From Algoriphagus locisalis (GTDB taxonomy: Bacteria > Bacteroidota > Bacteroidia > Cytophagales > Cyclobacteriaceae), in contig NZ_FPBF01000007.1 of assembly GCF_900116615.1 (NCBI RefSeq), positions 277,572 through 341,571 on the forward strand: 64,000 nt of DNA, in the 5' to 3' direction. Below are positions 1 to 9,034 of this stretch, one piece after another. Within the stretch, counting starts at the first letter, position 1, and each line of letters begins with the position of its first letter. The position numbers and the translations under genes are program-made. The notes under the pieces are model-generated. The model ran no database searches. It had not been told where the DNA came from and saw nothing but the letters and a program-made list of their open reading frames with translations.

Positions 1-394
1 GTATTTCTGGCATGTTCACATAGGATACGCCGCCCATCAAATCATTTTTATCCTTGGTTTGAAAGGCTACATTCACCTGATTACCCTCGAGGTTGCCAAA
101 TAAGACGATTTCTTCGAGATCTGGTGAAGCTACCAACAACTTGGTCTCATAGCCTGCAGCAGACACAGAGAGATAGGAATTGGTACTTACTTGGAGCTTG
201 ACTACTCCGAGGCTATCAGAAACTGCCGATACGCCATCTTCCTCACTAGTGACAATGGCACCCGTTATCGTCTCGCCGATATTGGATTTTACCACTGGAC
301 TTAGTGTGATTTTTAAGGTACCCTGTGCAAATAGTTGAAAGGGAATTGCAACTATTACGACACAGCATACCAGTATTGATTTTATATATTTCAT
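1..394 (-). CDS. SusC/RagA-family TonB-dependent outer membrane receptor, N-terminal part only
   Basis: Only the first ~131 codons lie in the window; the gene continues past position 1. The start is the ATG at 392-394, followed by a typical signal peptide (MKYIKSILVCCVVIVAIPF..LFAQG). Residues ~25-105 look like the beta-sandwich extension (carboxypeptidase-regulatory type) that precedes the plug in these receptors. The stretch FQTKDKNDLMGGVSYVN then matches the plug entry seen across SusC proteins (xQxKKxDLTGAVSxV). The family imports oligosaccharides across the outer membrane with a SusD lipoprotein. It sits 43 bp downstream of the SusD gene at 438-2333, giving an unusual SusC-SusD-SusC order. 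No STN domain is seen, so it is unlikely to signal to FecR. Family assignment is fairly sure; substrate unknown. Confidence 0.7.
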   Translation of the reverse strand, partial: MKYIKSILVCCVVIVAIPFQLFAQGTLKITLSPVVKSNIGETITGAIVTSEEDGVSAVSDSLGVVKLQVSTNSYLSVSAAGYETKLLVASPDLEEIVLFGNLEGNQVNVAFQTKDKNDLMGGVSYVNMPEI

Positions 395-437
395 TATGAA
401 TTTTCATTAGACGATGAACAGATAAACATCATTAGGC

Positions 438-2333
438 TTACCATCCTGGGTTTTGAGACAACTCAGGATACAAGGAAACATCCGATACCTTCAGAGGTAG
501 CCAATAATGTTTCTCCGTGAAAGGACGCCGCAGAATCTCAACTTCTCTGATGTTGGCAACACGGTTTTCGGTAGGATCATCTGTGTTGAAGTCTCCTACT
601 CTATCCAGCTCCACAGAAGTTTTGACTGTATATGGCTCTTCGATCAAAAGCATCCATCTACGAAGATCAGTGAATCTGTGTCTCTCGAAAGCCAACTCAA
701 CTGCGCGTTCTCTTCTAAGCTCAGGCAAGAAATCCTCTACAGATCCTGTAAACTTGCTATGAACCTGCGCCATGCCTGCTCTGTCTCGAATTACATTTAC
801 TGCATCAATCGCAGTCTTGCTAAACGTAGCACTTGGAGCATTTGGGGAGTTGTACCCTGTAGCAGCAGCTTCAGCATACATCAAATAGATGTCTGCCACT
901 CTCATGTAAGGGACATTGATATGAAGCGAAGTACCCCAGTCATATGCATTGTCATACAAATTGGCTCTAAGCGGCACAAATTTTCTGCTCATATACCCCG
1001 TACGGCTTCCGTTGCTAAGATTTCTGTAGCTCCCGCCTGTAAAGAGATTAGCATATCTGTTTGCTTCCTGGGATTGATCAGGGATAGAACCTTGAATTAC
1101 CTGCACTCCATCGTAAGTGATATCGCTGTAGAATCTAGGGTCTCTACCTTTCCAAGGATAATTTGGATCGTAGCCAGACTCAGGATCAGCCTTGGTGATA
1201 TCATCAGGAAGCGGAAGGCCATTTGCCATACCGTAGTTGGCATGCACATAATTTGCCGTAGGCATAAACATGGTCGCATCACCCTGACTGATCAGCAAAG
1301 GCATAAACTGCTTAGAAATCTGATAGTTACTACCATTAGCTCCAGTAGTGGGAGCTCTAAACATCGCCTCAGTTCCTCCAGGCATTGCCCAGTTTTGTCC
1401 TGTGGTGTAGAACAAATTGGATTTCTGCGCAAAAGGCATCAAGGAATAGATAGTCTGTCCAGTTTCTATAAGCTGAAGCAATTCTCCAAAAACATCAGCA
1501 GCACGCTTGCTATAGGCAGCATCGTATGTTCTGCTACCCGTTTCAGTATAGTTCATCAGCGGACTAGCAGCCCAAAGCAAATTTTTACCCAGGTAACCCA
1601 AAGCCATAGCTTTGTTGATTCTCATGGTGTTTTTACCTATGGTATTTCTACCTGCTACCGTATTATCCCAGTTAAGTGGCAGTAGATCCGCTGCTCTTCG
1701 TAGATCTTCAGCCACTCTATTTGCAGATTCTCTATAAGAAAGACGTGGTAAACGCAGTTGCTCATCGCTAGGCAATACATAATCTATGTATGGCAATCCA
1801 CCGAAATACTGGATCAACTGAAAATGAAACCATCCTCTGAAAAACAATAATTGTCCTTCTATCAATCTACGTTCTTCGTCAGTAGCATCTGTAAGTCTGT
1901 GAAGGTTTTCCAGACCCAGATTTGCTTTACGAATTCCTCTCCAAGCAAGAGGCCATAATGCTTTTTGATGGTGTCCACCAGTGGTAGATGCGTTGCCTTT
2001 GTCAAACCAGCCAACGCCGCCTCCTTGCTCAGCTTGCCAAGCCCAGAAGTTACCCCGGTCGAAATTGTAGGACACTGTGAAAGTTCCTGCGGTGGATTCG
2101 ATTTCATCTTCTCCAAAGTTCCACGCACTTACCCAATAAGCTAAAGTGAAATTTGGAACAGCATGATAAAGCTCTTCTGTGAATCCTTGGAAGTTATTGA
2201 AATTCTGGAAAGCCGTTTCTTCAGAAATGATTGAATCCGGGGTTCTTTCTAAATAGTCTTCACAAGAGGACGCAGATAGAAATACAGCTACCATGAATCC
2301 ACTCTTTATGATGTTCTTTATGTAGTTCTTCAT
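438..2333 (-). CDS. SusD/RagB-family outer membrane glycan-binding lipoprotein
   Basis: 631 residues from the chosen ATG at 2331-2333. The open frame extends nine codons upstream (to 2360) but would then overlap the SusC stop; the internal start gives a clean lipoprotein signal ending in the lipobox SASSC. The family is an alpha-helical TPR-type protein that caps its SusC partner and captures glycans at the cell surface. Visible family marks are the N-terminal EDYLERTPDS block, the RGWFHFQL helix near residue 165, and the C-terminal RRERAVELAFERHRFTDLRRW block and PLKVSD..PELSQNPGW ending. It is separated by 13 bp from the STN-SusC gene upstream and is surely co-transcribed with it. The ligand cannot be read from sequence; context suggests a fucose-containing polymer. 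Confidence 0.95.
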   Translation of the reverse strand: MKNYIKNIIKSGFMVAVFLSASSCEDYLERTPDSIISEETAFQNFNNFQGFTEELYHAVPNFTLAYWVSAWNFGEDEIESTAGTFTVSYNFDRGNFWAWQAEQGGGVGWFDKGNASTTGGHHQKALWPLAWRGIRKANLGLENLHRLTDATDEERRLIEGQLLFFRGWFHFQLIQYFGGLPYIDYVLPSDEQLRLPRLSYRESANRVAEDLRRAADLLPLNWDNTVAGRNTIGKNTMRINKAMALGYLGKNLLWAASPLMNYTETGSRTYDAAYSKRAADVFGELLQLIETGQTIYSLMPFAQKSNLFYTTGQNWAMPGGTEAMFRAPTTGANGSNYQISKQFMPLLISQGDATMFMPTANYVHANYGMANGLPLPDDITKADPESGYDPNYPWKGRDPRFYSDITYDGVQVIQGSIPDQSQEANRYANLFTGGSYRNLSNGSRTGYMSRKFVPLRANLYDNAYDWGTSLHINVPYMRVADIYLMYAEAAATGYNSPNAPSATFSKTAIDAVNVIRDRAGMAQVHSKFTGSVEDFLPELRRERAVELAFERHRFTDLRRWMLLIEEPYTVKTSVELDRVGDFNTDDPTENRVANIREVEILRRPFTEKHYWLPLKVSDVSLYPELSQNPGW

Positions 2334-2346
2334 TTGCATTGCTAGA

Positions 2347-5300
2347 TTAGAATGAAACATTTATCCCAAGATTGATTCTTCGTACTGTAGGATAAGCGCC
2401 CGCCCATCCTGCAGAGGAGAAATTAGACTCACGGTCATCCGGCATATCCGTCCATAGGAGGAGGTTGTTACCATTTGCGTAAAGTCTCAGAGTTTCTACT
2501 CCTATACTTCTTACCCAATTGCCATTGAACAGGTAAGCTATTTCAGCATTTTTCAGTCTTAGGTAAGACCCGTCATACAGGTACCGTTGGCCATTGCTGT
2601 AGCCAGGCATAAGTGCTCCCCATCTAGGCATAGGAGAATCAGGATTGACATTATCCTCGGACCAGTAAGAACCCTCTTCATATACTCTATTAAGACGGTT
2701 GTTCAAACTGCTAAGCGGTACATCTCTAGTGACATTGTTTACACCATAGAACTGTACATAAAGGCTCAAACCTTTCCATTCTACACCCAGATTAGTACTG
2801 AAGGTATTTTCAGGTACACCTGAAAAACCAAATGGCGCAGCATCAAAAGAATCGATTACTCCATCTCCATTGAAATCAAGAATCTGTAGCCCTCCAGGTA
2901 GTTTGAACTGGTCATTTGCATTATGAGGAGTACTTCCATATACTTCATCCCAAGAGCTGTAGTAGCCATTGCTGATGTGAGTACGGTACTGTCCTAGTTG
3001 GTATCCTTCATCTTTTTGGTAAGCAACCTGAAGTTCAGGATCGTCACGCTCGATCACGACGTTTGCCGCATGAGTCATAGAAACGTCACCCCAAATTCTG
3101 ATTTGGTTTTCGAAGGTATGACTAGCTCCTACTGTGAATTCAAAACCCTTGGTGATCACTCTACCCAAATTAGCAGCAGGTGCTGTAGTTCCATAATAAC
3201 TTGGGATAGAACGGTCACCGGACATCAGGATATCCTTTCGGTCATCTTTGAAGTATTCAAAGTTACCATTGATTTTGCCGTTGAAAATATCGAACTCCAA
3301 ACCAATGTTGGTTTTGTAAACAGTCTCCCATTGTACCTCAGGGTTACCCACCGAAGTCTGGCTGTACCAAGTATAAGGGCTATACTCTCCCCCTTCACCT
3401 ACGATACCTAGCTGTGAGCTATTACCATAACTCCATTGATCCATAAATAGGAATCTACCTCCGATATTATCATCTCCTACTTCACCGTAACTCGCTCTTA
3501 CTTTAAGGAAATCAATGAAAGAAAGTGATTTCATGAAATTTTCTTCTGAAATAACCCATCCAATACCTCCGGATGAGAAGAAAGCGTATCGGTACTCCGG
3601 AGCGAATTTCTCAGAACCGTTATAAGCGCCACTGTAATCGATCAGGTACTTGTTTTTGTAATCGTAATTGGCACGGAAAACCCAGTCTTCACGATAGGCT
3701 GGAATCACATTTCCTACTGCATCCTCTTGACGGCTCATCAGTCCCATTAGAGAGTAATGATGATCCTGGCCTACGCTACCGGCGTAATTCAATTGGAATT
3801 GATAATACAATCTTCGTTGCGCGCCTCCTACAGAGCCATTAGCTGTACCCCAGGTAACTGCCTCGCGGAAGTCAAATCTACTGTTGGCATCCACGATATC
3901 ATCGTATCTGTGAATTCCCGTCTCTGGATCCACCCATTTCTGGAATGGTGTATTGTACAAGTCATTTACACCTCGGTTTGATTCTGTAAAAGAATTATCT
4001 ACCGCTAGGGTACCTCTGAAATTCAAACCTTTTAAGATCATTCCCAGATCCTGGTTCAAAACAAAATTTGTTGAAAGCTGCGTGGTGGTCAGGTATTGAA
4101 GTCCACTCACTGCAAGGATTCTCACGGAGTTTTCTGCCGCTACATCATCCGGAGCATATACTCCCCATGCGCCATCGGCATAAACAGGCATAAATGCATC
4201 TGGTGGATTTGCATAGGCCGCACTCCAGAAGCTATTGGAATTACCTCCACCCCAAGGGGTTTTTCTTACACCATAGGATCCTCCAAGGTTTACCTGAAGC
4301 TTGGTACTGGAAGTCAACTGGAAATCCAGGTTACTACGGAAATTTAGTCTGTTATAATTATAACCTGGTTCGTAACCTCTGTTGTTATCAAAATCTCTGA
4401 ATAAATCCCCTTCATTCTGATAATCTATGCTCGCAAAATACTGGGTGAATTTGGTACCACCACGTATTCCAATATTGGCATTATAGGCCATTGCATAATC
4501 TTTGAAAAGCGTTTCCTGCCAGTCAACATTTGGATAGCGCTCTGCTTCCTGCCAATCAGCTGGGTTTCTGTATTTATCGCGGATGGCGTAAGGAATGTAA
4601 TCTGACCATCCTACAGGGTTTGAAGAAAGTTCGTTTTCGATTGCTCTGTTACGAACTCCTATAGCACTGTAAGCATCGTATTTACCAGGAAGCTTAGATA
4701 CCACTTTCATGGTAGAGTTCACATTTGCAGTGATCTGAGCTTTTCCCTCTCTACCTCTTTTAGTGGTGACGATGATTACACCGTTTGCACCTCTGGATCC
4801 AAAAACGGCTGTTGCTGAGGCATCTTTCAACACAGAAATAGACTCCACCGAAGCGATGTCCATCGTATTGAAGAATTCTGGTCGCTCCACCCCATCTACC
4901 AAGATAAGCGGCGAGTTTCCATTCCAGCTATTCTGACCTCTGATCACAATCTGAGGGTTTTCACCGCCCGGCACACCTGTACTGGCGGTGGTGATTACCC
5001 CTGGCAAGTTACCGGTAAGTGCAGATCCTACATTGGAAATACCACCAGTACGCTTTAGGACTTCACCACTCGTCTGGGCTACTGCTCCTACGATGGTTTC
5101 CTTTTTCTGCTCGGCGTAGCCAACGACTATTACCTCTTCCAGACTGGTAAGGTCTTCTTCAAGTGTAATGTTGATTACTGCTTGGTTAGCAACAACCACT
5201 TCTTTTTCTACAAAGCCTATAAAGCTAAACACAAGAGTCTCACCCTCATTCACACTAATGGTGTATTCACCATCAAGGTTAGTAGTGGTTCCTCTTGTCG

Positions 5301-5781
5301 TATTCTTTATCCGGACAGTAACGCCTGGCAAAGCTAGACCTGTGTAATCCAAGACCTGCCCAGTAATCTCTACGATAGCGGGAGGTATTACCTCTTCGGC
5401 AGGTTTTGGCTTTTTAGGCCCATTAGTGATGTGAATATTGTCATCCACTTGCACAAATTTCAAATTTGTCTGGCTGGATATTTCGAGTAATACTTCCGAC
5501 AAGGGAGTGTTACTTTTTGACAGATTCACCTTTAGCTCATTCACCGGCACCTTCGCTTTGTTGTAGGTGAATTGAAAACCGCTTTGGGCTTCTAGTTCGG
5601 TGATGACTTTATCTAGTGTACTTCCATTAAACTTGACTGTGACACTTACTTCGGCGAGCCCTTTTAATTGGGCATGACCTGTATTTGCCATCAGTACTGC
5701 TGTGAAAAACAGCTGAAAAAGGAACGCACACATAAAATATTTGGAAAGCATAATGATTTTCCTAAGTATTGATTTTTCCAT
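2347..5781 (-). CDS. SusC/RagA TonB-dependent receptor with N-terminal STN signalling domain
   Basis: 1144 residues. Signal peptide to about residue 37 (..ANTGHAQ). The STN (secretin/TonB short N-terminal) domain spans ~45-120 (VTVKFNGSTLDKVITEL..). A carboxypeptidase-regulatory-like domain covers ~138-215 (GQVLDYTGLALPGVTVRIK). A TonB-box-like region and plug begin near 218 (EEVIVVGYAEQKKETIVGA), with the barrel following and ending in an aromatic strand (GINVSF). STN domains contact FecR-type anti-sigma factors, so ligand binding here can be relayed to the cytoplasm. The fecR and sigma genes lie directly upstream (5932-6960 and 6984-7637) on the same strand, which fits a transenvelope relay. 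Its function is TonB-powered import of oligosaccharide with the SusD at 438-2333. Substrate is inferred from neighbours only. Confidence 0.95.
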   Translation of the reverse strand: MEKSILRKIIMLSKYFMCAFLFQLFFTAVLMANTGHAQLKGLAEVSVTVKFNGSTLDKVITELEAQSGFQFTYNKAKVPVNELKVNLSKSNTPLSEVLLEISSQTNLKFVQVDDNIHITNGPKKPKPAEEVIPPAIVEITGQVLDYTGLALPGVTVRIKNTTRGTTTNLDGEYTISVNEGETLVFSFIGFVEKEVVVANQAVINITLEEDLTSLEEVIVVGYAEQKKETIVGAVAQTSGEVLKRTGGISNVGSALTGNLPGVITTASTGVPGGENPQIVIRGQNSWNGNSPLILVDGVERPEFFNTMDIASVESISVLKDASATAVFGSRGANGVIIVTTKRGREGKAQITANVNSTMKVVSKLPGKYDAYSAIGVRNRAIENELSSNPVGWSDYIPYAIRDKYRNPADWQEAERYPNVDWQETLFKDYAMAYNANIGIRGGTKFTQYFASIDYQNEGDLFRDFDNNRGYEPGYNYNRLNFRSNLDFQLTSSTKLQVNLGGSYGVRKTPWGGGNSNSFWSAAYANPPDAFMPVYADGAWGVYAPDDVAAENSVRILAVSGLQYLTTTQLSTNFVLNQDLGMILKGLNFRGTLAVDNSFTESNRGVNDLYNTPFQKWVDPETGIHRYDDIVDANSRFDFREAVTWGTANGSVGGAQRRLYYQFQLNYAGSVGQDHHYSLMGLMSRQEDAVGNVIPAYREDWVFRANYDYKNKYLIDYSGAYNGSEKFAPEYRYAFFSSGGIGWVISEENFMKSLSFIDFLKVRASYGEVGDDNIGGRFLFMDQWSYGNSSQLGIVGEGGEYSPYTWYSQTSVGNPEVQWETVYKTNIGLEFDIFNGKINGNFEYFKDDRKDILMSGDRSIPSYYGTTAPAANLGRVITKGFEFTVGASHTFENQIRIWGDVSMTHAANVVIERDDPELQVAYQKDEGYQLGQYRTHISNGYYSSWDEVYGSTPHNANDQFKLPGGLQILDFNGDGVIDSFDAAPFGFSGVPENTFSTNLGVEWKGLSLYVQFYGVNNVTRDVPLSSLNNRLNRVYEEGSYWSEDNVNPDSPMPRWGALMPGYSNGQRYLYDGSYLRLKNAEIAYLFNGNWVRSIGVETLRLYANGNNLLLWTDMPDDRESNFSSAGWAGAYPTVRRINLGINVSF

Positions 5782-5855
5782 ACTTTTGTTTAAGATTTTA
5801 AGTGTAGTACTTGAGATTTAGCCTTTGTTTAATTTGACGATTGGCACAAAGGCTT

Positions 5856-5885
5856 TAGGCAGAAAAGCATTCGCTCTTCTGCCTA
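5856..5885. other. 9-bp stem hairpin between fecR and susC
   Basis: TAGGCAGAA (5856-5864) pairs with TTCTGCCTA (5877-5885) around a 12-nt loop. A run of six T follows on the plus strand, so as a classical terminator it would act on plus-strand transcripts, where no gene is seen. In the minus-strand transcript it sits between fecR and susC, about 75 nt upstream of the receptor start. It could tune expression of the receptor relative to the regulators or mark an RNA processing point. Role inferred. Confidence 0.45.
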
Positions 5886-5931
5886 TTTTTTCAGCTGCTG
5901 TTAGTGTAGAATTTTTCCATGGTTTGTAGAT

Positions 5932-6960
5932 TTATGGGTTTGAAATTGTAATTGATTTATTATTGATTTTGTATTGAAAATCAGAAGAAATACTAATTCC
6001 CTCTAATACCTGATTCAAGGGTTTGTTGTGATATTGACCAGAGTATGACCAGTCTTTATCCACTTTTAAAGTGCTTTCTATAGTCACCCCAAACCACTCC
6101 TCCAGTTTCTCGATCACCTCCGGATAGCTGTCATCTTTAAAAATCAGGTACTGCTCTCTCCAACCAAATACTTCCAGAGGATCATACGCACCTTTGGATA
6201 CTTCACCATTTTTGCGTTTGATCAACATTTCATTTGGAAGCACGGTAATTATCCCACCGGTTGAATCTGCCACCTCTACTTTTCCTTCTACCAAAGCGAG
6301 TTCAAAATCCTCCTCATTTTTCAGGTTGAAGGAAGTTCCTAAAACCGTCACTTGACTATTGTCTATCTCGATAATAAAAGGCCTGTTAGGGTCAGTCTTC
6401 ACATCAAAAAATGCTTCGCCCTTCATTCGTACGGTTCTTTTCTCCCCATCAAAACTCTGGGGATATTCTATACTACTAGCCGCGTTGAGATGAACTCGTG
6501 TACCGTCTGGTAATTGGAATTTGTACTTCTGCCCCGCCGGATTATCAACGGTCAGCCAGGTGGTAACATGTTGATTTTTGGACTCCACCTGGTTTCTCTT
6601 ATTCAAAACATCTATACCATAGACAGTAGAAAAGACCAGAAATAAAATGGCTGCTGTTTTGTGCCAACCACTCCATTGAAAATGACTACCATCTGCCCGT
6701 TGTTGATGACTCTTCTCCACGATGTCCTCATAAAGATCCATGTAAGCCTGATCAGAAAGCACATACCTTTCTTTATAATCGATCATGGCAATAATCTCTT
6801 TGGACTTCTGGAGAATCGGTCTTCTTTCTGGATTATTTTCGATCCATTTGAGCCAAAAGTGGTTTGTCTCTTCTCCAGGATTTTTCACCCACTGAATAAA
6901 AAATTCATCGTTCAAAAAATCCTCTATCTCAAAATCTATGTATTTATATTTTTCGTCCAT
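5932..6960 (-). CDS. FecR-family transmembrane anti-sigma factor
   Basis: 342 residues. The cytoplasmic N-terminal ~100 residues carry the tryptophan-rich sigma-binding segment (FIQWVKNPG.., FWLKWIENNPE). One membrane helix is at ~102-118 (TAAILFLVFSTVYGIDV). The periplasmic FecR domain is at ~135-230 (LPDGTRVHLNAASSIEYP, VRMKGEAFFDVKTDPNRPFII, VLGTSFNLK). A C-terminal DUF4974/STN-like domain is at ~270-340 (YPEVIEKLEEWFGV..). Such proteins hold the partner ECF sigma factor until an STN-bearing receptor signals. The gene lies 23 bp downstream of the sigma gene and 150 bp upstream of the STN-SusC gene, matching the standard sigma-FecR-SusC order in Bacteroidota. Confidence 0.95.
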   Translation of the reverse strand: MDEKYKYIDFEIEDFLNDEFFIQWVKNPGEETNHFWLKWIENNPERRPILQKSKEIIAMIDYKERYVLSDQAYMDLYEDIVEKSHQQRADGSHFQWSGWHKTAAILFLVFSTVYGIDVLNKRNQVESKNQHVTTWLTVDNPAGQKYKFQLPDGTRVHLNAASSIEYPQSFDGEKRTVRMKGEAFFDVKTDPNRPFIIEIDNSQVTVLGTSFNLKNEEDFELALVEGKVEVADSTGGIITVLPNEMLIKRKNGEVSKGAYDPLEVFGWREQYLIFKDDSYPEVIEKLEEWFGVTIESTLKVDKDWSYSGQYHNKPLNQVLEGISISSDFQYKINNKSITISNP

Positions 6961-6983
6961 GGTAGTGGCAGGAAGCGCGCTGG

Positions 6984-7637
6984 CTAGGCTTTCTCAACTT
7001 CAAATATTTCTTTTAACTTCTCCATGGCTCTGTAAACCAAGGTTCGGGCTGTTTTAACCTCGCTGAAATTCATCACTTCAGCTATTTCCTTATAGGAAAG
7101 CTCTTCTTGGTAGAGCATGATAATAGCTTGTCTTTGTCTGGTTGAAAGCTTGTTCAGCGCCTTCGCTATTTCAGCTTTCTTCTCTAAAGCAAACTCTTCG
7201 TCTATTAGCTTGGTCTCGTGAGAGGTCTCTATACAAAAAATGCTCTCCTCGTTATCTATGGATATCAGATCAGCATTTAGTTTTTTCTCTTTTTTGAGAA
7301 ACTTGAAAAGTTCTCGATGGAAAACAGTAAACAAGTATCCTTTGATTCGTTGTACGTCTCCAAGTTTAGCTTGATTTTTACGCAGATCTATAAACATTTT
7401 CTGAAGACAATCTCTGATTATTTCCTCTTGCTTACAGATTTGCATTCCATAATTAAATAAGTCTGCTACATACTTTCTGTAGATGTAATTAAATGCAGCT
7501 TCATCTCCACTTTTGAAAGATGCCCAGACCTCTCGGTCTGATTTTTCAGTATATACAATCATCACCTGACTATGCTGCATGTATAGCATAGCTGAAGATT
7601 CAGTGGTTTCAATAGGTTTATTCTGGGTTTTTTTCAT
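6984..7637 (-). CDS. ECF-type RNA polymerase sigma-70 factor
   Basis: 217 residues as given from 7637. Region 2 is at ~40-110 (EAAFNYIYRKYVADLFNYG, EIIRDCLQKMFIDLR). Region 4 is at ~150-210 (LNKLSTRQRQAIIMLYQEELSYKEIAEVM) and carries the -35-reading helix-turn-helix. It should direct RNA polymerase to the adjacent PUL when released by the FecR protein encoded 23 bp downstream. The start is uncertain: the first 25 residues look unstructured and most relatives begin near MIxxxSDxExW, which would place the start at 7562 (MIVYTEKSDREVWASF). A 7-bp hairpin at 7657-7678 would then lie about 100 nt into the leader. Family assignment is secure. Confidence 0.92.
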   Translation of the reverse strand: MKKTQNKPIETTESSAMLYMQHSQVMIVYTEKSDREVWASFKSGDEAAFNYIYRKYVADLFNYGMQICKQEEIIRDCLQKMFIDLRKNQAKLGDVQRIKGYLFTVFHRELFKFLKKEKKLNADLISIDNEESIFCIETSHETKLIDEEFALEKKAEIAKALNKLSTRQRQAIIMLYQEELSYKEIAEVMNFSEVKTARTLVYRAMEKLKEIFEVEKA

Positions 7638-7656
7638 TTGAACAGGAAGGTATCTC

Positions 7657-7678
7657 CACTCTTCACTTATAAAGAGTG
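7657..7678. other. Hairpin in the leader of the sigma-factor gene
   Basis: CACTCTT (7657-7663) pairs with AAGAGTG (7672-7678), with a T-run following on the plus strand and an outer CTCC/GGAG pairing. It lies just upstream of the annotated sigma start at 7637. It may act in the leader RNA or as a terminator on the opposite strand. Function unknown. Confidence 0.35.
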
Positions 7679-7779
7679 TTTTTGGAGGTCAAACAACCTC
7701 AAAATTTTAAATTATTTTTTTTCATACATGAAAAAATCTTTCATGCACGGCTTTTACACCTTAAAACCGAATAATAGAC

Positions 7780-7810
7780 CTCTGTGGCAGAATATTATTC
7801 TGCCACAGAG
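7780..7810. terminator. Perfect 15-bp inverted repeat, probable transcription boundary
   Basis: CTCTGTGGCAGAATA (7780-7794) is followed by one base and its exact complement (7796-7810). It lies between the stop of the esterase gene (7872-8801) and the sigma gene (start 7637 or 7562). It therefore sits at the only wide break in this minus-strand series. No U-tract follows on the minus strand, so it may stabilise an mRNA 3' end or bind a dimeric protein instead of terminating directly. Confidence 0.45.
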
Positions 7811-7871
7811 AATTACTAGTAAATGGCCTTTTTTTAAGAAGTAAAAAAGAAACGTGGAGCTCTCAGGGAAT

Positions 7872-8801
7872 TCAGTCTGCTTCCAGAAATTCATTGACAT
7901 CCAGCCAGTGAATGAAGGCATCAAACCAGCGATTACTGGTACGACCGGGATTGCCCAGGCCAAAGCCATGTCCACCGTTTTGGTAAAGGTGAAACTCCAC
8001 AGGAATACCTGCCTTGTACCAGGAATCGATCACACCAAATTGCCCTCTAAAAAGAAAATCATCCGTGGCAATGACGTTGAACATGGGCGGTGCATCTTTT
8101 GGAACCTCCACCGGTCCCATGCCTCCGTAGATCGGGCCGATAAAAGCCAGTTTCATGGTTTTGGAATTCAATGTACTGTGCATGGTCAAGCCTGCACCGG
8201 CAGAAAAGCCGATCATTCCTAACCTATCCATATCAACACCCCACTCTTCTGCTCTATCCTTGATCATCGCATAGGCAGCCTCAGCATCTTCCAGTTGATC
8301 CGAGAGATCAAAGGGAGCTGGAGCTGGTCGGGCCGGAGCATTCGATGAACCAGACGCAGGCGCTGGTGGTGGCGATAAAGTCTGGTTCATAGATTCTTTA
8401 AAACCATCCAAGGACTCAGGAGTTGGACGAAGTCGGTATTTCAAAACAAAGGCAGCTATCCCCTGATCGGCAAGTGCCTGTGCCACTTCCCAGCCTTCAT
8501 TTTTCAAAGAAAGCCATCTAAAACCGCCACCCGGGGCGACAAGAACCGCTGCTCCTGTCGCCTTGCCTGGTTCAGGTAAAAATGGAGTAAGTGTAGCAGT
8601 AGTAATATTTCGTGCCATTGGATCACCCCACTGCTTAAACCAAGTTTCAGAAGCTGGTTGATTTTCAACTCCACCTGTTCCCAGCAAAATTGCATTGGGT
8701 TCATCTGGAGTTTCCAGTGGATAAATGGTACCGTCCTGAGCCATTGCGAAGGAGGCGATTAAGAGGCATGATGCCAGAATTGAGGTTTTTAATAGGTTCA
8801 T
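7872..8801 (-). CDS. Secreted alpha/beta-hydrolase esterase (acetyl-xylan-esterase/BD-FAE-like)
   Basis: 309 residues with a signal peptide cut after ..SFAMAQ. The alpha/beta-hydrolase core shows the oxyanion segment APGGGFRWLS near residue 95, the nucleophile elbow GFSAGAG near 199, an acid candidate in ATDDFLFRG, and the catalytic histidine in NGGHGFG near the C terminus. It resembles the small carbohydrate deacetylases and feruloyl-type esterases that strip acyl groups from plant and algal polysaccharides. An Ala/Pro-rich insertion (residues ~140-165, PPPAPASGSSNAPARPAPAP) is a low-complexity loop within the lid region and is unusual. First of three esterase genes in a row, all minus strand, all exported. 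Substrate unproven. Confidence 0.85.
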   Translation of the reverse strand: MNLLKTSILASCLLIASFAMAQDGTIYPLETPDEPNAILLGTGGVENQPASETWFKQWGDPMARNITTATLTPFLPEPGKATGAAVLVAPGGGFRWLSLKNEGWEVAQALADQGIAAFVLKYRLRPTPESLDGFKESMNQTLSPPPAPASGSSNAPARPAPAPFDLSDQLEDAEAAYAMIKDRAEEWGVDMDRLGMIGFSAGAGLTMHSTLNSKTMKLAFIGPIYGGMGPVEVPKDAPPMFNVIATDDFLFRGQFGVIDSWYKAGIPVEFHLYQNGGHGFGLGNPGRTSNRWFDAFIHWLDVNEFLEAD

Positions 8802-9034
8802 GTTATTATGGGTTTTGTTAATTGTTTATATGATTCTCGCAATCTTTCCAGTAGACATATTTTCTTTGATGAACTGGCTGGAAGACCGATGACGGATGAC
8901 CGAAGTAGCCTCAATGCAAGTGTTGACCAAATCCTATAATGCTTTAGTCTCTTAACTGGCAGAAAAACAGATATAGAAATATATCAATCTCTCACATCGT
9001 TAATCTTCTCTTAATTTGTACTCAAAGAGTTACT

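Noticed and set aside
507..1685. 392-codon open frame on the plus strand
   Set aside because: It lies wholly antisense to the SusD gene, whose family match is clear; composition is that of a shadow frame (many Ser/Ile/His/Arg).
7638..7844. 68-codon plus-strand frame upstream of the sigma gene
   Set aside because: It runs through a leader hairpin and the 15-bp palindrome; no start context or homology signs.
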